DNA of 64,000 bases from NCBI GenBank assembly GCA_946885845.1, contig CAMPHJ010000005.1, forward strand, positions 62,001 through 126,000, given 5' to 3'. The stretch comes from an uncultured Sphingobium sp. GTDB lineage: Bacteria; Pseudomonadota; Alphaproteobacteria; Sphingomonadales; Sphingomonadaceae. The position numbers and the translations under genes are program-made. The notes under the pieces were generated by a model. It was given only the letters and a program-made list of their open reading frames with translations, did no database searches and was not told where the DNA came from. Shown here piece after piece: positions 10,350 to 18,246 of the stretch; position 1 is the stretch's first letter, and each line of letters starts with the position of its first letter.

Positions 10350-11792
10350 ATGGCCCGGGGACCCAGCATTAGTGCGCGGGAGATTGCGTTGTTTAAGGGT
10401 TTGAAGCCCATCATATATGGTGGCCGTGAAGTGTGGCCGCTGGTAGAGGGCGGCAAGGGTGTGGCAGTGTCCAACCATGCCAGCTCTGGGGCATGGGCCG
10501 CTGCCGGCGGGATCGGAACCGTGTCTGCGGTCAATGCCGACAGCTATGACAGCATGGGCAACGTCATTCCGCAAATCTATCATGGCCGCACCCGACGCGA
10601 CCGCCACGAAGAATTGGTGGCATACGCCATCGACGGCGCAGTCGAACAGGTGAAGCGCGCGTTCGAGATCGCTGACGGCAAGGGCGCGATCAACATCAAT
10701 ATACTTTGGGAAATGGGCGGCGCGCAGCGGGTGTTGCACGGCGTGCTGGAAAAAACGCGCGGCATGGTGGCAGGCGTCACCTGCGGTGCTGGCATGCCCT
10801 ATAAGCTGAGCGAGATCGCGGCTTCTTATGGGGTCAGCTATCTGCCGATCGTCAGTTCCGGTCGTGCGTTCCGGGCATTGTGGAAGCGCGCCTATTCCAA
10901 GGCGGCGGAATGGTTGGCGGCCGTGGTCTATGAAGATCCCTGGTTGGCTGGCGGGCATAACGGCCTTTCGAATGCGGAAGATCCTCGGCAGCCGCAAGAC
11001 CCTTATCCACGCGTCAAAGCGCTACGCGACACCATGCGTGAAGGCGGCATTTCGGACGACGTGCCAATCATCATGGCTGGCGGCGTCTGGCACCTCAAGG
11101 ACTGGAACGACTGGATCGACAATCCTGAGCTAGGCAGTATCGCGTTCCAGTTCGGCACGCGCCCACTGCTGACGCAGGAAAGTCCGATCCCGCAGGAATG
11201 GAAGCAGCGACTCACCCAGCTTGAACCGGGCGACATCCTGCTCCACCGCTTTTCCCCCACCGGTTTCTACAGCTCGGCGATCCGCAATCCGTTTTTGCGT
11301 CAATTGGAAGCGCGTTCAGAACGGCAAATACCGTTCAGCACCGAGCAGGCAGGTGATCATACGCATCAGCTGGATGCAGGGGTCAAAGGCAAGAATTTCT
11401 GGGTGACGCGCGGTGACCTTCTGCGCGCGCGCGAATGGGTAGGGCAGGGTTTCACCTCTGCCCTGAAGACGCCGGACAACACGCTGGTGTTCGTTAATGA
11501 AGAGGAAAGGGCTGAAGTCCGCAAGGATCAGACCGACTGCATGGGCTGCCTCAGCCAGTGCGCCTTTTCCAGCTGGATGGATAGCGAAACCAACTCCACG
11601 GGTCGGCTCGCCGATCCGCGCAGCTTCTGTATCCAGAAATCGCTGCAGGAAGCGGTGCATGGCGGCGATCTCGACAAAAATCTGCTATTTGCGGGCCACG
11701 GAGCCTATAAGTTCAAGCAGGACCCGTTTTATTCCAATGGGTTCGTGCCGACAGTTAGGCAATTGGTCGATCGCATATTGACGGGCGATTGA
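10350..11792 (+). CDS. Nitronate-monooxygenase-like NAD(P)H flavin oxidoreductase with Cys cluster
   Basis: A 480-residue TIM-barrel FMN protein of the 2-nitropropane dioxygenase / YrpB group. The segments GGIGTVSAVNAD, GVTCGAGMPYKLSEIA, PIVSSGRAF and PIIMAGGVW follow the order of phosphate- and FMN-binding loops. It is longer than the usual 320-380 residues. The extra C-terminal part contains Cys397, Cys400 and Cys404 (C-x2-C-x3-C) and Cys426, which look like metal or Fe-S ligands. True nitronate monooxygenases lack these. The activity is therefore uncertain, and a reductase role is possible. The downstream DUF2093 gene overlaps its stop codon. Confidence 0.82.
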   Translation: MARGPSISAREIALFKGLKPIIYGGREVWPLVEGGKGVAVSNHASSGAWAAAGGIGTVSAVNADSYDSMGNVIPQIYHGRTRRDRHEELVAYAIDGAVEQVKRAFEIADGKGAININILWEMGGAQRVLHGVLEKTRGMVAGVTCGAGMPYKLSEIAASYGVSYLPIVSSGRAFRALWKRAYSKAAEWLAAVVYEDPWLAGGHNGLSNAEDPRQPQDPYPRVKALRDTMREGGISDDVPIIMAGGVWHLKDWNDWIDNPELGSIAFQFGTRPLLTQESPIPQEWKQRLTQLEPGDILLHRFSPTGFYSSAIRNPFLRQLEARSERQIPFSTEQAGDHTHQLDAGVKGKNFWVTRGDLLRAREWVGQGFTSALKTPDNTLVFVNEEERAEVRKDQTDCMGCLSQCAFSSWMDSETNSTGRLADPRSFCIQKSLQEAVHGGDLDKNLLFAGHGAYKFKQDPFYSNGFVPTVRQLVDRILTGD

Positions 11793-12001
11793 TGGCCGAT
11801 ATCCCGGGTCTTGCTGTGGTGAACTATCACACGCCGCATTTCGATGTGGTGCGTCCGGGGCAATTTGTGCTCTGCGCGGTGTCAGGCGAACGGATCGATC
11901 TGGACGACCTTAAATATTGGAGTGCGGAGTTTCAGGAGGCTTATCGCGGGCCGGTGGAAGCGACGCAGTCTATATTGCGGCATCGCTCTGCGTTGGTCTG
12001 A
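11792..12001 (+). CDS. DUF2093 domain-containing protein
   Basis: A 69-residue protein of the alphaproteobacterial DUF2093 family. The conserved core reads F-D-V-V-R-P-G-Q-F-V-x-C-A-V-(S/T)-G-E-R-I-x-L-x-x-L-x-Y-W, followed by QEAY. The single cysteine in CAVSGERI and the hairpin pattern suggest a small beta fold; function is unknown. Its ATG overlaps the upstream stop codon (TGATG), so it is co-translated with the flavin oxidoreductase, an arrangement that suggests shared function. Confidence 0.88.
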   Translation: MADIPGLAVVNYHTPHFDVVRPGQFVLCAVSGERIDLDDLKYWSAEFQEAYRGPVEATQSILRHRSALV

Positions 12002-12011
12002 AACAGTTTCA

Positions 12012-12047
12012 CAAGCCAACCGACTTCCCATATGGGGAACCGGCTTG
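12012..12047 (+). terminator. Putative terminator after the DUF2093 gene
   Basis: A stem (CAAGCC / GGCTTG) enclosing an inner hairpin (TTCCC-atat-GGGGAA) begins ten bases after the DUF2093 stop. A run of six T lies about 15 bases further on, which is farther than in a canonical terminator, so the call is tentative. Confidence 0.45.
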
Positions 12048-12165
12048 GGGAGAAAATTGGGTTTTTTGGGCTGATTTCCTAACTTGGTGGTTCCTTTTCC
12101 ACGACCCGTCAGTTATAGTTTCTATCAGGCGACGTAGATCGCCTAACTAGGAAGGATGCTGGACG

Positions 12166-12255
12166 ATGTCGCGGATTGACGTTTTTGGCGATAGGTTTTG
12201 CGTAGCGACTAGCCTGCTAATCGTAGGTTGGTTCATTTATAGCGTTGCATTCTAG
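12166..12255 (+). CDS. Possible 29-residue membrane peptide
   Basis: This sits in a 445-base stretch (12002-12446) that otherwise holds only the putative terminator above and no recognisable gene. A short frame starts at ATG with AGGAAGG ten bases upstream and ends at TAG. It encodes a polar head (MSRIDVFGDRF) and a continuous hydrophobic segment ending IVGWFIYSVAF, enough for one membrane span. I know no family for it. Evidence for expression is only the ribosome site and the hydrophobic pattern; the rest of the gap to purU shows nothing I recognise. Confidence 0.35.
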   Translation: MSRIDVFGDRFCVATSLLIVGWFIYSVAF

Positions 12256-12446
12256 ACCTTTTGCGGTCCGTTAGCGGCCCATTGCTTGGTTGGAACACCC
12301 GTTTAGCTATTCGAACTGCGCCACATTATGGTCGTCAGGCAGCTCTTGGGGTTAGCCGGTCAGCAGTAAAAATTCGCCCATATTTTCAACAGCATCATTG
12401 CCGGTGAATGCCCCGGCTACCTCCAGCACAGCGCGTTCGTGCGACC

Positions 12447-13313
12447 TCAGCGAAAAACGATGGTCTTGCTGCCGTTCAACAGCACTCTACGGTCAGCGAT
12501 CCAGCCGACGGCCCGGGCCAGCACCTGAGCCTCTATATCCCGACCGATGCGGATCATATCTTCCGCCGTCGCGCGGTGATCGACGCGCTCCACCGCCTGT
12601 TCAATGATCGGGCCTTCATCCAGGTCGGCAGTGACGAAATGTGCGGTCGCTCCGATCAGCTTCACGCCTCGCTCATGGGCACGGTGATAGGGACGCGCGC
12701 CCTTGAAACCTGGCAGGAAGCTGTGATGAATATTGATGCAGCGCCCCGCAAGGCGCTTGACCAAGTCTTCCGACAGCACCTGCATATATCGAGCGAGGAT
12801 CAAATAATCCGATTGTGTCCGCTCGAAAATATCAATTAGAGCAACCTCTTGGTTGTCCTTGTTACCATTGGGCGGTAACTCATGGTAGGGGATGCCGTGC
12901 CATTCGGTGATCCGTCGCATGTCGGGATGGTTGGACACAACCCCCATGATATCGATAGGCAGCATACCGGTTTGCCAGCGATGGAGCAGGTCGGCAAGGC
13001 AGTGCGAGCCTTTGGAAACGGCGATCAGCATACGCGGTCGTTCAAACGCCGTTGTCAGATTCCAGTCCATACCGAACCGACTTCCGACTGCGGCAAAATC
13101 AGCGCGCAGCCTGTCCGTGTCGCCCATTCGTTCATCTGCTGGTTCAAATGCGACGCGCATGAAGAAGCGCCCGGCTTCCCGGTCGGCATATTGCTGGCTG
13201 TCGGTGATGAACCCGCCGCGTTCGGCCAGAAACTGGCTGACTGCGGCGACGATGCCAACGCGATCCGCGCAGACAAGGGTCAGAACCCAGGATGGGACAA
13301 CCGGATTATTCAA
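12447..13313 (-). CDS. purU: Formyltetrahydrofolate deformylase
   Basis: PurU hydrolyses 10-formyl-THF to formate and THF, balancing one-carbon pools and feeding formate to PurT. The 288-residue length is standard. An N-terminal ACT domain (about residues 9-85, LTLVCADRVGIVAAVSQFLAE) is followed by a formyltransferase domain (from residue 91) with the active-site segment INIHHSFLPGFKGARPYH (193-210, Asn194 and the His pair) and the catalytic Asp in TADLDEGPI. The start is a TTG preceded by GGAGG at seven bases; there is no ATG alternative. Confidence 0.94.
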   Translation of the reverse strand: MNNPVVPSWVLTLVCADRVGIVAAVSQFLAERGGFITDSQQYADREAGRFFMRVAFEPADERMGDTDRLRADFAAVGSRFGMDWNLTTAFERPRMLIAVSKGSHCLADLLHRWQTGMLPIDIMGVVSNHPDMRRITEWHGIPYHELPPNGNKDNQEVALIDIFERTQSDYLILARYMQVLSEDLVKRLAGRCINIHHSFLPGFKGARPYHRAHERGVKLIGATAHFVTADLDEGPIIEQAVERVDHRATAEDMIRIGRDIEAQVLARAVGWIADRRVLLNGSKTIVFR

Positions 13314-13374
13314 AAAGCGCCTCCGCTATATGTCGCAAACGCCGTTGCCTTAAGCTGGCTGCATGATCAACCCG

Positions 13375-14406
13375 TTAAGGCACTCTGGTCCCCCGCGTGC
13401 TGGTCATCGCGAAGATGCCAGTCGCGTTACCCGCATCGAAGCTGAGGTCGATGCGTCCGGTTGCAGGATCGATGCCGCGACTGATGAATTCGTAAAATGA
13501 TCCTGGCACCCGTCGCATTTCGTTATTCGCGAACAGCCGATCGACCATGTCCGCACGGAAAGCGGTTTGGCGCACACGGCCCGACCGGGAAACTTCAACC
13601 TCATTCTTGACCGGCCAATTTTCCTCCCGCAACCGCTTCGCAAGGGTTTCGACGTTTATGACCCGATCGGTCGCATGGTTGAAGGCATTGCCCTCGGTGG
13701 CGATCCAGGCCGCCTCAGGGGAACGGGACAGGAGCAAGTCATAGTCGGCAAGGACCGCTGGTTCGTGTTGTCGATTAAAAGCGCCGACCAAGACAGGAAG
13801 AGCGGCAGTGGCCAAGCCGAGCGACACGGGCAGTCCTGCGGAGTAGCAATCCAGCAGTTTCCCACTGACTGCATTGAGCGGGTCTCGCGAAGAACCGAAT
13901 ATGCGGGAGGCCGCCTCGCCAAATTCAGCGTCGAAACGATCAACATGCAGTTCGGATAGAAAAAACTGGGGGATGCTTTCCGGTGCGTCCCTGTGCCGGT
14001 AGGCGCGTCCCGTCATCTTCAAGCGGTGGAGGGGATACGTAGCGGCCATTTCATAGCCCAGGGGCTGGAAAATACGAGTGAAGGCATCTTCGCCGCCCGG
14101 CAGCGCTCCCGTCGGCCCATGGGGCAATAATATGGTGCGGAGGGCGCCGTGATCGAACACCACTTGCTGCCCGCGGGTGCGGACCTCCGCGACATAGGCG
14201 GCTGCGGTCGGGACCCGTTGAAGCAGGCCGTGAAACAACAGAATGTTCAAGGCCATGGCGAAGGCTCCGCGTGAAATGGCGGGATTGCGTTCCGCGAGGA
14301 GTTGGGGGTCGATCGCGAGTGCGTCGAGCACTTCGTTGGCAGACTGCTCGCCCAAAGCTGACCGGACGAGCGCGGCAATATTGCTGTCGCTGGACGTGGC
14401 AGGCAT
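13375..14406 (-). CDS. 2-oxoadipate dioxygenase/decarboxylase (DUF1338, HglS/YdcJ family)
   Basis: A 343-residue protein of the DUF1338 family. The best-studied member, HglS, is an Fe(II) enzyme that converts 2-oxoadipate to D-2-hydroxyglutarate in D-lysine catabolism. Seen here are VFDHGALRTI (metal His), FFLSELHVDRF (second His and Asp/Glu region), the NAFNHATDRV segment and a late GSFYEFISRG. I chose the ATG at 14406 because AGGAG precedes it at correct spacing; the frame could extend further upstream. No other lysine-catabolic gene is in the window, so the physiological substrate is inferred from the family only. Confidence 0.83.
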   Translation of the reverse strand: MPATSSDSNIAALVRSALGEQSANEVLDALAIDPQLLAERNPAISRGAFAMALNILLFHGLLQRVPTAAAYVAEVRTRGQQVVFDHGALRTILLPHGPTGALPGGEDAFTRIFQPLGYEMAATYPLHRLKMTGRAYRHRDAPESIPQFFLSELHVDRFDAEFGEAASRIFGSSRDPLNAVSGKLLDCYSAGLPVSLGLATAALPVLVGAFNRQHEPAVLADYDLLLSRSPEAAWIATEGNAFNHATDRVINVETLAKRLREENWPVKNEVEVSRSGRVRQTAFRADMVDRLFANNEMRRVPGSFYEFISRGIDPATGRIDLSFDAGNATGIFAMTSTRGTRVP

Positions 14407-14485
14407 TGCATGCTCCTGTGGGCGGCTCATTATCGCGCCGCGACCCCAAAAAGCCAAGCGTTGGACAGCTGACCGCCTGCTGCCG

Positions 14486-15481
14486 TCACATCTTTCTGGG
14501 CATGCATTCCGCGCCGGCGGACTTGATGGTGCCGCAGAGGCGCGCAGCTTCAGCGCTGCTGGCAAACGGGCCGGCCTGGAGTTTCGTCACGCCGCCGCCC
14601 TTGACGATATAAACCTGATAGTCGGCCAGGCCGCCGACCTTGGCTTTCAGCCTGGCCCAAAGCGCGCGGGCGCGGCCTTCCTCGCTGAACGCGCCCAATT
14701 GCACCCGCCACGGTCCGTTCGTTGCCGGAGCGGGAGCAGTAGATTTAGTGGGCGTCTGCCTGACAACCGGCTTCGATGGGCTTGGAGCAGGCGTGGCGAC
14801 CGCGGCTTGCGCCCGGCTATCCGACGGTTTGGCCGCATTCTTGGCCGATGCGGTGGGGCGGGTCGGTGCTGGTTCGGGCTTCTTGTCACGGGCAGGGGCA
14901 GGGGCCTGCGCGGCGATGTCCTTGCCACCGTCTGTCTGAGCCAAGGCGACACCCTGCTGACGTTGTTCCGCCGGGATATATTTGTCCATTTGCTTCAGGC
15001 TGGCGGTCGCCTGGGATAGGCCGGACGCCGAAGCGCGGCTCATCAACGCATAGGCGCGGGGCCAGTCTTTCGCCATGATGTCGCCGTTGAAGAGCGCGGT
15101 GCCGACAATATATTGCGCGCGCGGTTCGCCCCTGTCTGCGGCGCGTTGCAAATAGGGAAGGGCGTTTGCGCGTTCTCCCTGCTGAAACATCAGCAGGCCC
15201 AGATTGTCTTCCGCACGCTTATGCCCTTGGACGGCGGCCTTGCGATACCATTCGATCGCGCTGGTCATGTTCGCGGGCACACCACGTCCCAGCTTGTAGG
15301 CCTGTCCCATGTTGAACTGAGCGTCGGGATCGCCCGCCTGCGCCAGTGGCTGCCATTGCGCTACTGCCTTGGCATAGTCGCCCTGCTGCCAGGCATCGAC
15401 GCCACCCTTCACGTCGGCCGCAACCGGTTGCGCCAGGGCCAACATCGTTCCTGCGGCCAGCGCGGCCCAGATCTGCTTCAT
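14486..15481 (-). CDS. Secreted Sel1-repeat protein with C-terminal SPOR domain
   Basis: A 331-residue envelope protein. Residues 1-22 form a Sec signal peptide (cleavage after PVAA). About residues 30-150 hold Sel1/TPR-like repeats (DAQFNMGQAYKLGRGVP, AEDNLGLLMF, RAQYIVGTALFNG). An Ala/Pro-rich linker (about 180-245) leads to a SPOR domain starting WRVQLGAFSEEGRARALWARL. SPOR domains bind peptidoglycan stripped of stem peptides at division septa. The ATG at 15481 has GGGAGCG upstream. It diverges from the ParA gene across 193 bases; a second SPOR protein lies at the far end of that operon, suggesting a shared envelope or division role. Confidence 0.87.
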   Translation of the reverse strand: MKQIWAALAAGTMLALAQPVAADVKGGVDAWQQGDYAKAVAQWQPLAQAGDPDAQFNMGQAYKLGRGVPANMTSAIEWYRKAAVQGHKRAEDNLGLLMFQQGERANALPYLQRAADRGEPRAQYIVGTALFNGDIMAKDWPRAYALMSRASASGLSQATASLKQMDKYIPAEQRQQGVALAQTDGGKDIAAQAPAPARDKKPEPAPTRPTASAKNAAKPSDSRAQAAVATPAPSPSKPVVRQTPTKSTAPAPATNGPWRVQLGAFSEEGRARALWARLKAKVGGLADYQVYIVKGGGVTKLQAGPFASSAEAARLCGTIKSAGAECMPRKM

Positions 15482-15674
15482 GTACAACGCTCCCACGGGA
15501 CAGCTTTGCCATAACCTATGACTGAACAAGGTTAACGGCAACTTAGCAACAATGGCTAGTCGGTCAGGCGTATGGCCTGCCCCTGGTTCAGAGGAAGTCG
15601 CGAAAGCAATTAACCAAATCTTAGGCGCGGTCATGGCATTCCCTCGGGCTATTGGAAATCTGGGGGAAAATTGC

Positions 15675-16397
15675 GTGCGCATACTTGCTTTGGCATCGCA
15701 AAAGGGTGGCTCTGGCAAAACCACATTGTCCGGTCACTTGGCCGTGCAGGCCCAGAAGGCCGGGGCCGGGCCGGTTGTCCTGATCGACATCGACCCGCAA
15801 GGCTCGCTGTCCGACTGGTGGAATGAGCGCGAAGCGGAATTTCCAGCATTCGCCCAGACCACGGTGGCCCGCCTTGCTGCAGACCTGGAAATATTGCGTC
15901 AACAAGGGTTCAAGCTGGCTGTCATCGACACGCCGCCCGCGATTACCATGGCGATCCAGAGCGTCATTTCCGTGGCGGAGCTGATTGTCGTGCCAACGCG
16001 GCCCAGCCCGCATGACCTGCGCGCCGTTGGCGCTACGGTTGACCTCTGCGAACGCGCGGGCAAGCCGCTGATCTTCGTCGTTAACGGGGCCACTCCCAAG
16101 GCGAGGATAACGTCGGAGGCTGCCGTCGCCCTTTCGCAGCATGGAACGGTTGCGCCGGTCACGCTGCACCACAGGACGGATTTTGCCGCTTCGATGATCG
16201 ATGGCCGCACGGTGATGGAAGTTGATCCCAAGAGCCGCTCAGCCGGAGAGGTCGAGCAGTTGTGGACCTATATCTCTGACCGACTGGAAAAGAATTTCCG
16301 GCGCACTGTCTTTTCGGTGCCGAACAGCGGAGCAGGGTCTTCTGGCGCGCTTCGGCCAGCTTCGGGTGGCTTTGGCCGCCGTGTCGTTGGCCAGTAA
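15675..16397 (+). CDS. ParA-family ATPase (orphan)
   Basis: A 240-residue deviant-Walker ATPase. The P-loop is at residues 9-17 (QKGGSGKTT), with the signature lysine in KGGxGKT. IDIDPQGSL (switch I) and VIDTPPAI (Walker B) follow. Such ATPases form gradients on the nucleoid or membrane that position cargo. I chose the GTG at 15675 because GGGGGA precedes it and the conserved MRILALASQKGG begins there. No ParB or parS is visible; instead a ribbon-helix-helix protein follows, as in plasmid ParA/ParG-type pairs. The context with two SPOR proteins suggests positioning of an envelope component, which is inference. Confidence 0.9.
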   Translation: MRILALASQKGGSGKTTLSGHLAVQAQKAGAGPVVLIDIDPQGSLSDWWNEREAEFPAFAQTTVARLAADLEILRQQGFKLAVIDTPPAITMAIQSVISVAELIVVPTRPSPHDLRAVGATVDLCERAGKPLIFVVNGATPKARITSEAAVALSQHGTVAPVTLHHRTDFAASMIDGRTVMEVDPKSRSAGEVEQLWTYISDRLEKNFRRTVFSVPNSGAGSSGALRPASGGFGRRVVGQ

Positions 16398-16410
16398 GGG
16401 AGGACGAGAG

Positions 16411-16923
16411 ATGGCTGAACCCAAACCGCTCGCTTCCCTGACCTCCGGGCTTCTTGCTCGCAAGGGAGCGGCCCAACCTGCGATGCGCCGCCCGGTCATG
16501 GGCTTTGGCGGCCAGTCGGCGCTGGCTATGCAAGAAGATCTTGGCTGGAATGACATGGGCTTCGATGTGACGGAGCCTGAGCCTGCGCCCATCGAACCCC
16601 GTTCGGTCGTTGGCCTGACGCCGATGACGGCTCCGGCTGTCGCTGCCCCCATACCGCAAGTCGTGGTGGAGCGTGAGGAACTGGCCGAACGGGTCAAGGA
16701 ATCCGTGGCTGTTACCCCGCCCGCTGTGCGTCCCGCGAAGGGGCGGAAGGCGGCGTTTACCCTGCGTCTGGACGCCGAACGACATCTCCGGCTTCGTCTG
16801 GCCTGCGCCGTCAGCGGTCGGTCCGCGCAACAGATTGTCACCGACGCGCTCGACGCGCTTTTGGCTTCCCTGCCCGACATCGATCGCCTGGCGCAGCAAG
16901 TGCCTGGCGAACGTAAGAATTGA
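16411..16923 (+). CDS. Hypothetical protein with C-terminal ribbon-helix-helix-like domain
   Basis: A 170-residue protein starting at ATG with AGGGAGGA at ideal spacing, 13 bases after the ParA stop. The first 110 residues are Ala/Pro-rich and probably disordered. The end contains KAAFTLRLDAERHLRLRLACA then SGRSAQQIVTDALDALL, a short strand followed by two helices as in MetJ/Arc-type ribbon-helix-helix proteins. Pairing with ParA suggests it is the partner that stimulates the ATPase, in the way ParG or ParR-type proteins do. I know no named family for it. Confidence 0.7.
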   Translation: MAEPKPLASLTSGLLARKGAAQPAMRRPVMGFGGQSALAMQEDLGWNDMGFDVTEPEPAPIEPRSVVGLTPMTAPAVAAPIPQVVVEREELAERVKESVAVTPPAVRPAKGRKAAFTLRLDAERHLRLRLACAVSGRSAQQIVTDALDALLASLPDIDRLAQQVPGERKN

Positions 16924-16939
16924 CGAAAAGGACCACGAC

Positions 16940-18214
16940 ATGAAACGCACGGCTTTTGCGAAAGCAGCGGCTTCGTCGCTGATCTTGGCAGTAACTATGG
17001 TGGGCTGCGCTGGCTCGGCTTTCCGGCCATCCGCCGCAGCGCCGCAGCGGAGCAACGACGGCCATGTCGCTGCGACGGAAAAGGCGTTGGCAAAGCGCGA
17101 TGGCGCGGCGGCGGTCAGGGCGGCGGAGGCAGCCGTCGCAGCTGATCCACATAACGCCGCTTATCGTCAACTGCTCGGTCGCGCTTATGTGGCTAGCGGG
17201 CGCTTTGCTTCTGCGGAAACGGCGTTGAGTGACGCCATGTCGCTGGGCAATCAGGATGCGCGAACGATCGTCAGCCTGGCATTGGTGAAGGCTGCTCTGG
17301 GCAAGAGCGAGGCCGCGCGGGACTTGTTGGCGGCCAATGCCGGCATCGTGCCTGCTGGTGATTATGGCCTGGCCATGGCGATGGCCGGGGACGCCAATGA
17401 AGGGGTACGCATCCTGTCTGGCGCGATCCACGACCCGTCGGCGACTGCGCAGACGCGGCAGAATCTGGCCTATGCCTATGCACTGGCAGGGCGCTGGAAA
17501 GACGCGCGCATGATTGTGGGATATGACCTGGAACCAGCAGCCGCCAACCAGCGCATTTCGCAATGGGCGCAGAGCGCGGCTCCCATGTTTGCCACGCAGC
17601 GAATTGCCCTTTTCATGGGCGTGAATATCGACGGTGCGGATGCGGGCCAGCCAATCGCTCTGGCCCTCGCGCCAGACCGGGCTCCGGTTACGCAGGAGCC
17701 TGTGGAAATGGCCGCAAATGACGCCGCCGCGCCATCGCAATATATAGCGGCTGTCGAACCGGAAGCCGCCGATGCGCCCGTCATCGATCATAGTTTGCCT
17801 GACGTTGCCGCAGTGCCGGTGCCTCATGCAGCGCCGAAGCCTGCCTTGCGTTTGGCAGCGACGAAAATGCGACCGCTGCGCCCGAAAGTCTATTCTGCTG
17901 ATACCGCCAGCAACTGGGTCGTCCAATTGGGGGCCTATGATAATGCCGCCATCGCCAAGGAAAAATGGTTCGCTTTGGCACGCCGCAACAATGCGCTAGC
18001 CGAACGGCCTGTCCTTACCAGCCAGATCACGTTGAATGGTGCAACCTTCGCTCGCTTGGCTGTAAGCGGCTTTGGCGACCGGGCGGAAGCGATGGCGCTG
18101 TGCCGTTCCATCCGCGTGCAGCGCGGGCAGTGCTTCGTGCGTGAAACAGCCCCCGGCGCGACGGTCCAGCGCTGGGCGTTGTCCGGCAAGGCTCGTCAGT
18201 TCGCTTCCCGCTGA
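16940..18214 (+). CDS. TPR lipoprotein with C-terminal SPOR domain
   Basis: A 424-residue envelope protein. The N-terminus is a lipoprotein-like signal ending MVGC (Cys23; the lipobox is weak at -3). Residues 45-200 form TPR-like repeats (AEAAVAADPHNAAYRQLLGRAYVASG, ARTIVSLALVKAALG, TRQNLAYAYALAGRW). A Pro/Ala-rich linker precedes a SPOR domain from about residue 338 (NWVVQLGAYDNAAIAKEKW). The start ATG lies 16 bases after the upstream stop. It closes the parA-RHH operon and mirrors the domain plan of the divergent Sel1-SPOR gene, so both probably work at the division site or pole. Confidence 0.83.
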   Translation: MKRTAFAKAAASSLILAVTMVGCAGSAFRPSAAAPQRSNDGHVAATEKALAKRDGAAAVRAAEAAVAADPHNAAYRQLLGRAYVASGRFASAETALSDAMSLGNQDARTIVSLALVKAALGKSEAARDLLAANAGIVPAGDYGLAMAMAGDANEGVRILSGAIHDPSATAQTRQNLAYAYALAGRWKDARMIVGYDLEPAAANQRISQWAQSAAPMFATQRIALFMGVNIDGADAGQPIALALAPDRAPVTQEPVEMAANDAAAPSQYIAAVEPEAADAPVIDHSLPDVAAVPVPHAAPKPALRLAATKMRPLRPKVYSADTASNWVVQLGAYDNAAIAKEKWFALARRNNALAERPVLTSQITLNGATFARLAVSGFGDRAEAMALCRSIRVQRGQCFVRETAPGATVQRWALSGKARQFASR

Positions 18215-18246
18215 TGGATGTGAGGCGTGACGCGGCTCTTCGCCTT

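Noticed and set aside
12156..12179. An ATG just before the 29-residue frame.
   Set aside because: It stops after seven codons and lies inside the spacer that follows the AGGAAGG ribosome site.
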